Positions 1 through 7,178 of a stretch of DNA of 64,000 nucleotides are shown in pieces; within the stretch, counting starts at the first letter, position 1, and the number at the start of each line of letters is the position of its first letter. Made by a program: the position numbers and the translations under genes. The notes beneath the pieces were generated by a model that saw only the letters and a list, made by a program, of their open reading frames with translations, was not told the DNA's origin and did not search any database. This stretch comes from Idiomarina seosinensis (lineage in GTDB: Bacteria > Pseudomonadota > Gammaproteobacteria > Enterobacterales > Alteromonadaceae): positions 682,001 to 746,000 of the forward strand of contig NZ_PIQF01000001.1 of the NCBI RefSeq assembly GCF_003987275.1, written 5' to 3'.

Positions 1-493
1 ATTGTTTGCATTGAACTAAGTATGATCGCTCATCTTTTCTTATTCTTAAATCAACACCACCATCTGGGCCCTTTGGTGTTTCCTTGACTTGATAACCCTG
101 CCGTCTGAAATACTCCCCAACCAGAGATTCAAAATCTTTCCAGGTCATTTCATTTAAAGAGTCAGAAGAGGGTGATTGCGCCACAGTTTCGTAACGTTTG
201 GTGCTTTGTACGGACTTTAAAAATGAAACAACGCCCGCAGTAATCAAGAGCACTGGCATAAGATATTTAATGATACCAAGTCCAATCGCTTTAAAAGGTT
301 CGAAAGCGGCTATAACAAGGTCGCCTGGTTTTTGAGACTTAGGCAAAGTTTCAGCCTCAGGCGCTAGTTGCTGATAAATATCAATACCAAAAAATATTAT
401 AAATGCCAGAGCGAGACTGACATACCAAGGCCAGGTAACAAAAAGGTTGAGAAGATCTTCAGCAAGTGGTTTGCCATTTGAGCGACTAGCCAT
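1..493 (-). CDS. Membrane-anchored Mrr-type restriction endonuclease-like protein (partial, cut by window edge)
   Basis: I translated this by hand; it runs off the left edge, so only the first ~164 residues are visible. An SD-like AAGGA lies 6 nt before the ATG at 493. Residues ~22-38 and ~62-85 are hydrophobic and look like two membrane segments. After a linker, a soluble domain starts near residue 112 with WKDFESLVGEYFRRQGY and then the Mrr nuclease signature GPDGGVDL followed by YLVQCKQ, which supplies the Asp and Gln-x-Lys residues of the PD-(D/E)XK fold. Mrr-family domains cleave DNA, often methylated DNA, but many chromosomal membrane-linked members have no proven role. No methyltransferase or other restriction gene is visible nearby. 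The family call is good; the biological role is unknown. Confidence 0.8.
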   Translation of the reverse strand, partial: MASRSNGKPLAEDLLNLFVTWPWYVSLALAFIIFFGIDIYQQLAPEAETLPKSQKPGDLVIAAFEPFKAIGLGIIKYLMPVLLITAGVVSFLKSVQSTKRYETVAQSPSSDSLNEMTWKDFESLVGEYFRRQGYQVKETPKGPDGGVDLRIRKDERSYLVQCKQ

Positions 494-566
494 TGTCCAT
501 CCTTGGTCAATTACATCGCATGAATATAATAAAATATCTCGCTCAGGGCTAGTCCTGTTGGCTCTG

Positions 567-1358
567 TTAATCCCACTTCGGCGCAAAGTCCGGGTCAATA
601 AGCCGGTCGTTTTGATCAAGTGCCGCAATATCGGCCATGTCTTGATCCGTTAGCTGTATTTTTTGCGCTTTTAAGTTACTGCGCAAATGTTCGGTCTTGG
701 TGGTTGAAGGGATAGTGACAAAGCCTTTTTGCATTTCCCAGGCAAGTGCGACTTGTGCAGCAGTTACATTGTGCTCAGCAGCAATAGCTTGCAAAGTACT
801 GTTTTCAACCACTTTCCCTTTGGCCAGAGGCAGATAGGCGGTTACCTTAATGCCGTTATTGTCGCAGGCGTCGGTAACTTTGCGGTTCTGCATAAAGGGG
901 TGGACTTCAATTTGATTGGTCATAATGTTGTCGGCGCCGATATGTTTGATGGCGCGTTCCATTAATCCGGTGGTGAAGTTAGATACCCCAAAATGTTTAA
1001 TCAACCCTTGTTCACGTGCTTCAGTCAGTGCATCAAGAGTTTCTTCCATTGCGACTTCGTCGTTGGGAGACGGCCAGTGAATAAGCGCCAGATCGATCTT
1101 GTCGCGCTGAAGTTTATCCGCGCTTTGTTTCAGACTATCCAGAACCTGCTGGTGTTTGAAGCTATCAAACCAAACCTTGGTGGTTACAAATACATCATCG
1201 CTTTTGGTCTGAGCCAGAGCTTTACCAACGTCTGCTTCATTTTCGTAAGCCTGCGCCGTATCAACCTGCTTGTAACCCATTTCAATGGCTTCTGTAACCA
1301 GTTCAGTCAGGGTTAGTCCTTTCAGACGAAACGTTCCCATTCCAAAATTAGGTATCAT
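567..1358 (-). CDS. dkgB: 2,5-diketo-D-gluconate reductase B / methylglyoxal reductase (aldo-keto reductase)
   Basis: NADPH-dependent cytosolic aldo-keto reductase of 263 residues, about the length of E. coli DkgB (267). The catalytic tetrad is visible as Asp33, Tyr38, Lys61 and His94, the last inside the IHWPSPNDEV block typical of DkgB. The end (LDQNDRLIDPDFAPKWD) also matches the DkgB tail. The family reduces 2,5-diketogluconate, methylglyoxal and other aldehydes; the in vivo substrate here is likely reactive carbonyls, which is inference. The start is supported by AGGAGG about 5 nt upstream of the ATG. It lies 26 nt downstream of the flavin reductase-like gene on the same strand, so the two may be cotranscribed. 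Confidence 0.9.
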   Translation of the reverse strand: MIPNFGMGTFRLKGLTLTELVTEAIEMGYKQVDTAQAYENEADVGKALAQTKSDDVFVTTKVWFDSFKHQQVLDSLKQSADKLQRDKIDLALIHWPSPNDEVAMEETLDALTEAREQGLIKHFGVSNFTTGLMERAIKHIGADNIMTNQIEVHPFMQNRKVTDACDNNGIKVTAYLPLAKGKVVENSTLQAIAAEHNVTAAQVALAWEMQKGFVTIPSTTKTEHLRSNLKAQKIQLTDQDMADIAALDQNDRLIDPDFAPKWD

Positions 1359-1384
1359 AATGCCTCCTGTTAAAGCTTCATCCT

Positions 1385-2059
1385 TTACTCTTCAAAAACC
1401 AGTGCTTCGGGGTCGGCACCGAGTTCTTTAAGGGCGTCCATAATGCTCTCGTTAAATGCATCCGGGCCGCACACGTAAAATGCCTGACCGAAATCATTAA
1501 TCTGCGACTTTAAAAAGTCTTTACCGATTTCGCCATCTAGGAAAACGTGATCGCCAGCAGGCTCTTCGCGGGTGATGACGTTAATAAACTGGCTGCCCAA
1601 GATAGACTCAAACTCATTTTTAAGAATAATATCTTCTTCGGTTTTGTTGGAGAAAATCAACTGATTGTTGCCAATTTCGCCTTTGTTATGCAGGTCACGT
1701 AAAATAGCGATGAACGGAGTAACGCCAGCTCCGCCAGCCAGAAAAACGCCTTCTTCTTTATATTCGATAGTACCCCACGGGTCACCGATGATTAGTGAGT
1801 CACCTTCAGTTAACTGACCGATCTGCTCGGTTACTCCGTCATGATCGGGATAGATCTTGATGATGAACTCTAAAACCGAGTCGCTTTCCAGCGAGGTGAA
1901 GGTAAACGGCCGTTTTTCATCGCGCCAGCCGTCGCGGTCGACCGCAACTTCTGTGGCTTGTCCGGGAGTAAATGAGTAACCCGAAGGCTTCTCCAGCCGT
2001 ATTCTTTTTACGTCGTGAGTAACGTTACGAATATCTTTAATAACGACTGTATGGCTCAT
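1385..2059 (-). CDS. FAD/NAD(P)-binding oxidoreductase of the ferredoxin/flavodoxin reductase family
   Basis: A 224-residue protein with an N-terminal FAD-binding barrel (RPFTFTS, the RxYS/T-type flavin motif, ~50-56) and a C-terminal nucleotide-binding domain (GGAGVTPF near 107; CGPDAFNESI near the end). It resembles small flavodoxin reductases and the reductase modules of oxygenases. No 2Fe-2S domain is present, so it must hand electrons to a separate partner, which I cannot identify. I chose the ATG at 2059 because GAGGT sits 5 nt before it; a GTG 12 nt further upstream (2071) would overlap that SD. It probably shares a transcript with dkgB. Confidence 0.8.
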   Translation of the reverse strand: MSHTVVIKDIRNVTHDVKRIRLEKPSGYSFTPGQATEVAVDRDGWRDEKRPFTFTSLESDSVLEFIIKIYPDHDGVTEQIGQLTEGDSLIIGDPWGTIEYKEEGVFLAGGAGVTPFIAILRDLHNKGEIGNNQLIFSNKTEEDIILKNEFESILGSQFINVITREEPAGDHVFLDGEIGKDFLKSQINDFGQAFYVCGPDAFNESIMDALKELGADPEALVFEE

Positions 2060-2231
2060 GCTGTACCTCACAGTGTTTGTTTAACTGATATTATTTAACT
2101 ACTTGGTAAGCATAGTAAAAGATCGCTTAGCTTAACCAGGTCAACTAATGGCAGATAAAAACTGATTTAAGACGCATTTTTAAGTATGGTAGTCGGCTTT
2201 TTAAGAGAGGTTGCAAAAAAGGAGTAAAACA

Positions 2232-3254
2232 GTGCAAAAACTAAGCAAGTCAGTGGTGTCTTTAGCTGCTGTTCTGTTAACGCTAACATCGTGTGTGTCC
2301 ATGAGTGATGATCCGTATATTCAGTCATTTGGTAACGATGAAGTAACAGAAGCGTTCGATAATACTTCTAAAAATAAGCAGTTGTCTTATTTAGGGCGCT
2401 ATTTGGTTGATGCGGATACGCGTCGAGAAATCGTTGCAAATGCCTACGAGAAAGAATTCTTAGAATCGTGGTCATCAGCTGACTACGGAAACCTGACTGC
2501 GATGCTGACTGACCTGGCTGTTGGTGATCTTGGTTCAGCGTTAGGTTCTGACCTGGGAGCGATCGTTTCAGTCGGAAGCATGTTGCTGGGAGCAGCGTCT
2601 TCTTCTGATTATGATGTTATTGGTCAGGCTTGGCTTCCAGAGCAATTTGACGGGACTAAAATTGACTCGAGTGCTGCTGCTCATAGCGCATTTTCCCAAT
2701 TTGTTGATAATCAAATGGCGGATATGGCTGAACAATTTGGGTACACCGTTCGTTGCTTGAGCACTTGTGCTCAGCGCAGCAAAGTTTTTGAATTTGTACA
2801 AGATGGTGAGATAAGCAACGATAAACCGCATGGGTACGAGCCGAAAAAATTTGTAGCTATGGTTAACATTCCGGCAGAATTCGAGGCAATAGAAGAAAAC
2901 GACATATTACCAATAATGATTGGGCAGCCGATACGCTGGAAATTACCACCGTATTACACGCTCAAGTTAGGGTTCTATACCCAAGTTAAGCGTGACGAGC
3001 AGGGCGAGGTTATTGTTGATAGCAAACAAGCAGAGGGTTATACCATTGAGTACGTTAGTGCGCGCCGCGACTTATTGAATGTCCCTTTTGGAAGAATGTT
3101 GATGCAAGCGTTCCATAACACCCCTTACACCATTCATGGCTCCGATGATTTGTACCCGTCGCAGCTATTTTTTAACGGTAATGCCTATACTTTTTTCGAT
3201 GGTAGCGATCCGATGATCATTGAAAAGAAAGTAACCCAGCAATATCAAGACTAG
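2232..3254 (+). CDS. Predicted lipoprotein of unknown function
   Basis: 340 residues starting with a lipoprotein signal: basic start, hydrophobic core and a lipobox LTSC with Cys21. The residue after Cys is Val, not Asp, so default sorting would be to the outer membrane. A Gly/Ala-rich stretch (GDLGSALGSDLGAIVSVGS) lies near 95-115, and a Cys pair (VRCLSTCAQ) could form a disulfide. I do not recognise the family. The start is the GTG at 2232, preceded by AAGGAG with 7 nt spacing; a TTG 21 nt upstream has no spaced SD. It is a lone plus-strand gene between minus-strand genes and ends in a hairpin terminator. Confidence 0.75.
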   Translation: MQKLSKSVVSLAAVLLTLTSCVSMSDDPYIQSFGNDEVTEAFDNTSKNKQLSYLGRYLVDADTRREIVANAYEKEFLESWSSADYGNLTAMLTDLAVGDLGSALGSDLGAIVSVGSMLLGAASSSDYDVIGQAWLPEQFDGTKIDSSAAAHSAFSQFVDNQMADMAEQFGYTVRCLSTCAQRSKVFEFVQDGEISNDKPHGYEPKKFVAMVNIPAEFEAIEENDILPIMIGQPIRWKLPPYYTLKLGFYTQVKRDEQGEVIVDSKQAEGYTIEYVSARRDLLNVPFGRMLMQAFHNTPYTIHGSDDLYPSQLFFNGNAYTFFDGSDPMIIEKKVTQQYQD

Positions 3255-3267
3255 ATGGCAGATTGTC

Positions 3268-3298
3268 ACAGGCCAAGTTGAATACTTGGCCTGTTTAA
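3268..3298 (+). terminator. Hairpin terminator after the lipoprotein gene
   Basis: An 11-bp perfect stem (ACAGGCCAAGT / ACTTGGCCTGT) with a 5-nt loop, followed by only three T residues. It sits between two convergent genes, so it may act on both strands. The weak U-tract lowers certainty. Confidence 0.65.
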
Positions 3299-3311
3299 AC
3301 AAGCGTAAAGA

Positions 3312-5054
3312 TCAGTTCGTTGCCAGCGCACAGCATTCGTTGGCAGGGCTCGGTTTGCTGTACCAATAGCCCTGTATCTCATCGCAGCCAATTGTGCGCA
3401 GATACTCGCAGCTTTGTTCGCTTTCAACGCCTTCGGCAACGACTCGGTAACCCAACTTTTGTGCCATATTCACCATGGCGTTCACGATTGCCTGATTGCG
3501 TGGTCCTTGTTCAAGGTTGAATACAAACGCGCGGTCAATTTTAACCACGTGAGCCGGCACTTCCTGTAAATAGGTCAGTGTGTTGTAACCGGTTCCAAAG
3601 TCATCAATAGCGATTGATACGCCTGCGTCAGCGAGCGCCTGTAATTGCTTCATCGCTTGTTTACTGTGGCTTACGATTGCACTTTCGGTTAGTTCAAGCT
3701 CGAACCAACGGGTTTCTATACCGGCTTCTTGCAGAGCCGATAAGATGCGTTGTGCAAAGCCTGCTTCGTCCAGGTTACTGCCGGAAATATTCATCGCGAT
3801 TTGCAGCGAACAACCTTGCTGGTGCCATAGGTTGATTTGTTCAATACAGCGCTGTAATACCCAGTCCGTCATTTCTCGCACTAACGATGTATTTTCTACC
3901 AAAGGTACAAACTCAGCCGGCGAAATCACGCCTAAAGTGGGATGCTGCCAGCGTATCAGGGCTTCTACTGACTGGCACTTATTATTGCTTAGGTTTAACC
4001 TAGGCTGAAAATGCAGGTACAACTGATTATCACTGTCCAGTGCCTGTCGAAAGTCGTGCAAAATTGTAAAGCGGCGACGGTGCTCAGCATCCAGTTGCTG
4101 CGAATATAAAACGACGTCTTCACCGGTATGGCGCGCGTCCTGGCTAGCACTATGAACGGTCCGAATTATATCGGCGCCAACGGCATCGCTGAGCTCAAAT
4201 GGGGCTATACCAATGACCGGGGTATGCAATAGGGGCGAGGATTCATCCAGCACGACGTCACTGACTAACTGCCACAAAGCCTGCGCTTTATCATTAATGT
4301 CCTCGTCGTTGCCGTCGAGCAGGTACAAATATTCGCACCCACCAATGTAATAAAGCCGCTCTCGGTTTTGCAATCGTTGCTTCAGATAATCGGCGACCTC
4401 GCGTGCTAAATTGTCGAGGCTTGGCAGGCCAACGACTCGCTGTAGCGATCGAATCTGGTTTTCGTCAAATAGATCGACGTGCAAGGCATAACGAAGTCCG
4501 CTTTTATCTCGTTTTAAATCTTCAATATCTTCGATAAATTGATTACGGTTAGGCAGTCCTGTTACTGGGTCTACACGCCCAAACGCGTGCTGTAGCTCGA
4601 TTTGGTCCATCACCATGGCTGCCATATCCTGCAGTAGAGCACGCTCGTCTTCGGTTATTTGACGGGGTTCGTTGCCCAGTACGCACATAGAGCCCAAGGT
4701 ATAACCGTCGCGGGTTGTTAGTGGGGCACCAGCGTAAAAACGCACACCGGACTCGGCCAGTACGCTGTCTTGGTATTGGGTTGACTGTAATAAGTCGGGC
4801 ACCACCAGCAAGTCGGCAGTATCTGCTACTTCTCCACAACAGGCTTTAAAGCGGGGAATTTCGATATGTTCAACACCGATACGAGACTTGAACCATTGCC
4901 GATCCTGATCAGTTAAGGACACTGCGGCAATGGGTAAATCAAATAACTTACTCGCCATGCGAGTGATACGGTCAAAACTTTCACTGGGCGACGTATCCAG
5001 CAAGTTCAGCTGGCGCAGCGTTGCCAAACGCTTTCTTTCATAATCCTGGAGCAT
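3312..5054 (-). CDS. GAF - degenerate GGDEF - EAL protein, predicted c-di-GMP phosphodiesterase
   Basis: 580 residues. The N-terminal GAF domain (~20-155; FKACCGEVADTADLLVVPD and GAPLTTRDGYTLGSMCV) probably senses a small ligand. The GGDEF domain (~160-320) keeps the DPVTGLPNRNQF start, but its signature is GGCEY instead of GG(D/E)EF, so it should not make c-di-GMP. The EAL domain (~330-575) keeps EALIRW, the DDFGTGY loop, KIDRAFV and AEGVE, so hydrolysis of c-di-GMP to pGpG is likely. No transmembrane segment is seen, so it should be cytosolic. The predicted activity is inference from motif conservation. Confidence 0.88.
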   Translation of the reverse strand: MLQDYERKRLATLRQLNLLDTSPSESFDRITRMASKLFDLPIAAVSLTDQDRQWFKSRIGVEHIEIPRFKACCGEVADTADLLVVPDLLQSTQYQDSVLAESGVRFYAGAPLTTRDGYTLGSMCVLGNEPRQITEDERALLQDMAAMVMDQIELQHAFGRVDPVTGLPNRNQFIEDIEDLKRDKSGLRYALHVDLFDENQIRSLQRVVGLPSLDNLAREVADYLKQRLQNRERLYYIGGCEYLYLLDGNDEDINDKAQALWQLVSDVVLDESSPLLHTPVIGIAPFELSDAVGADIIRTVHSASQDARHTGEDVVLYSQQLDAEHRRRFTILHDFRQALDSDNQLYLHFQPRLNLSNNKCQSVEALIRWQHPTLGVISPAEFVPLVENTSLVREMTDWVLQRCIEQINLWHQQGCSLQIAMNISGSNLDEAGFAQRILSALQEAGIETRWFELELTESAIVSHSKQAMKQLQALADAGVSIAIDDFGTGYNTLTYLQEVPAHVVKIDRAFVFNLEQGPRNQAIVNAMVNMAQKLGYRVVAEGVESEQSCEYLRTIGCDEIQGYWYSKPSPANECCALATN

Positions 5055-5144
5055 TCAGTGTCCTCAATAAAACTGAATGCTAATTTTACACGGTTTTTTT
5101 TGAATAAAGAATCAAAAACTTTTCAAAAGAAAGCGTTTTTGGTT

Positions 5145-6536
5145 CTACATACGCAGCGGTTCAGGCAAAATCTCTTCGTTAACCTGGCCATCTTGCTTGT
5201 ACACAACACCTTTCTTCATAACAAAGTCCACGTGTTGTAGTAGGTTAATGTATTCCAGCACGTCACCTTTTACTGCAATAATATCGGCAGTTTTACCCGG
5301 TGTTACAGAGCCGTATTTATCCTGGACACCCATCATAACCGCTGGCCAGTAGGTTGCAGCACGAATGGTTTCCATCGGTTCAAAGTCCAGATCATTAACC
5401 CATACGGCCATTTCATGCCAGGTGGTTTGGCAGTGGAACTTCATTGGAATGCCGACATCGGTTCCGACCAGCATAACTACACCGGTTTCTTTAAGTTGCT
5501 GGATCTTGTTGTATAAAGTTGGCTTTCTTAATGGCACCAGTTGCGAATAACTTAAGTGGCCGGGCTTCTCAATCGACTGTTGAATATCAGCAACCGTATC
5601 GTCTTTTAAGCCACGGTGCCAACAGGTACTATCAAGATGTTCGCTGTTTTCTACGGTCTCTTCATAGCTCCACAAGCCTTCTACGGTAGGCGTCCAGAAC
5701 AACAGACCATCAAAAATACCGGTGGCGGTGCGCTCTTTTAAGGTCGCTAATACATCATCAGGGTAGCCAGGCGCTGTCGTCAGTCCGGTATGCTCGAAGT
5801 TATCTACACCAACTTCGACGCCGACTCTTATTTCATCCGGCTTATGGGCATGAGCCACTACTTTCAGGCCGCGCTCATGGGCTTGTGTAACAATCGCTTC
5901 CATCACGTTGCGAGGCATGTCGTCCTGATCAATTAACTTAATAATTTCCATACCGGCATCGGCTAACTGGTTAACCTTGTCGATAGCTTGCTGCTCGGTT
6001 TTTACCGACCAGCGGTAACTGCTTTGCCATTCATCGACTTCCCATTGTAAAAACGGGCCGGAGGTATATAAGTTCGGGCCAGGAATCTCACCTGCCGCCA
6101 GTTTATCTTTAATGGCCACGGTGTCATCCAGTGGTGCGCCCAGATCGCGAACGCTGGTTACCCCTGCTAATAACAACTGAACCAGTGCCGCGGGCATGAC
6201 TTCATCGACAAAACGGTCGGCATAGTTTTCTTGCCAGTGTGGATAGTCGGCGTGCCCGGTAAGTTGAATGTGTGCGTGGTTTTCCCATAAGCCGGGTAAA
6301 ACATCGTGCCCTTCGGTAGAGATGACTCGATAGTTATCGGGAACGTCTAACTGGCCGACGGTTCCTACTTTTTCGATAACACCGTCGTTAACTAAGATAA
6401 CGCTGTCTTTAACCGGTGGCTGAGCGGTCCCGTCAATTAAGCGTCCGCCGACTAAAGCGAGTCTTTCTGCCGCGGCAGAGTGGGAAAAAACGGTCAACAG
6501 AGCAACCGTTACTGTGCTGGATAAGAACTTTCGCAT
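5145..6536 (-). CDS. Exported metal-dependent amidohydrolase (prolidase-like group)
   Basis: 463 residues with a clear Sec signal peptide (~1-23, ending SHSAAAE). The amidohydrolase fold is shown by the HAH motif at 87-89 (first metal pair), a Lys in MEIIKLIDQ that is likely the carboxylated bridging ligand, VAHAHKP and FEHTG histidines, and a late Asp in VGTDVGIP. The C-terminal PGKTADIIAVKGD stretch closes the composite beta-sandwich. Related secreted enzymes hydrolyse Xaa-Pro or other peptides and imides; the real substrate cannot be told. It lies 69 nt downstream of ydbL on the same strand and may be its own unit or the tail of that operon. Confidence 0.82.
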   Translation of the reverse strand: MRKFLSSTVTVALLTVFSHSAAAERLALVGGRLIDGTAQPPVKDSVILVNDGVIEKVGTVGQLDVPDNYRVISTEGHDVLPGLWENHAHIQLTGHADYPHWQENYADRFVDEVMPAALVQLLLAGVTSVRDLGAPLDDTVAIKDKLAAGEIPGPNLYTSGPFLQWEVDEWQSSYRWSVKTEQQAIDKVNQLADAGMEIIKLIDQDDMPRNVMEAIVTQAHERGLKVVAHAHKPDEIRVGVEVGVDNFEHTGLTTAPGYPDDVLATLKERTATGIFDGLLFWTPTVEGLWSYEETVENSEHLDSTCWHRGLKDDTVADIQQSIEKPGHLSYSQLVPLRKPTLYNKIQQLKETGVVMLVGTDVGIPMKFHCQTTWHEMAVWVNDLDFEPMETIRAATYWPAVMMGVQDKYGSVTPGKTADIIAVKGDVLEYINLLQHVDFVMKKGVVYKQDGQVNEEILPEPLRM

Positions 6537-6605
6537 CGTGCAACTCTCTTTTTATGGATAATTATTGTCCATCCATACTAATCACGAACCGGGTATAAAA
6601 TCCAG

Positions 6606-6962
6606 TTAAGGTTTTTTCCGCCACTCTCCGTCTATTTTCACGTAATGTCCGGATTTGGTTCGTTCAATCGCACGTTTTCCGGCTAGCAGTTCAACGTCGG
6701 CAACGGCAATGTCGTTTTCATCAGCAATGCGGGCGTACTCCTGGCGACGGGCTTCGTTAATTCTTTCAGCGATTTGCTGAGCCGTAGCGGTTGATTCAAC
6801 AACGCCCAGATAACCATCGGGTTTCTCACCCACTAAGCCTTGTTCTTTAGCATCACTGAGTTGCTCCATCGCTTGTTGCAAACTTAACTCTTGTGCCACA
6901 ACGGCAGGGCTCATTATACTCAGGCCGATGGCTAACAGTAGGCTGGTCATTATAAATTTCAT
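6606..6962 (-). CDS. ydbL: YdbL/DUF1318 family periplasmic protein
   Basis: 118 residues with a cleavable signal peptide (~1-23, ending VVAQE). The mature part carries the DUF1318 pattern: GEKPDGYLGVV, the INEARRQEYARIA helix and a terminal HYVKIDGEWRKKP. In E. coli, YdbL is encoded with YdbH and YnbE and is thought to assist their assembly in the periplasm. Here it is the third gene of the same order (ydbH-ynbE-ydbL), 18 nt after ynbE. The family call is secure from motif and context. Confidence 0.88.
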   Translation of the reverse strand: MKFIMTSLLLAIGLSIMSPAVVAQELSLQQAMEQLSDAKEQGLVGEKPDGYLGVVESTATAQQIAERINEARRQEYARIADENDIAVADVELLAGKRAIERTKSGHYVKIDGEWRKKP

Positions 6963-6980
6963 AAGTGCATTCCTTTGTCG

Positions 6981-7166
6981 TTAAAACAAGCCGCTGGATT
7001 CGGAAATTACATCGTCGAGTGCTTTATCAACCTTAACGTAAATTTCGTGTTCGATCTTAACGTTTAAGTTAATGGTGATGGGTTCTTTCGGGGCCGCCAC
7101 CTGCACTGTAGGTGTACACGCCCAAAGTGCTGATAGTGCGGTTACTAGTAATAACAGTCGCTTCAT
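6981..7166 (-). CDS. ynbE: YnbE family outer-membrane lipoprotein
   Basis: 61 residues: a lipoprotein signal ending in a Cys near residue 16 (ALWACTP), then the YnbE-type stretch KEPITINLNVKIEHEIYVKVDKALDD. In E. coli, YnbE in the outer membrane binds the C-terminus of inner-membrane YdbH by beta-strand pairing to form a bridge between the membranes. The INLNVKIEHEI segment is the likely pairing strand. It lies 12 nt after ydbH, consistent with one transcript. Confidence 0.88.
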   Translation of the reverse strand: MKRLLLLVTALSALWACTPTVQVAAPKEPITINLNVKIEHEIYVKVDKALDDVISESSGLF

Positions 7167-7178
7167 ATCATCCTCTGA

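Noticed and set aside
2060-2071. GTG at 2071 as the start of the flavin reductase gene
   Set aside because: The SD for the ATG at 2059 (GAGGT) would lie inside the coding region; the ATG is the better start.
5080-5145. A/T-rich stretch between the EAL gene and the amidohydrolase gene as a terminator
   Set aside because: It has T-runs but no adjacent stable GC-containing stem on the minus strand.
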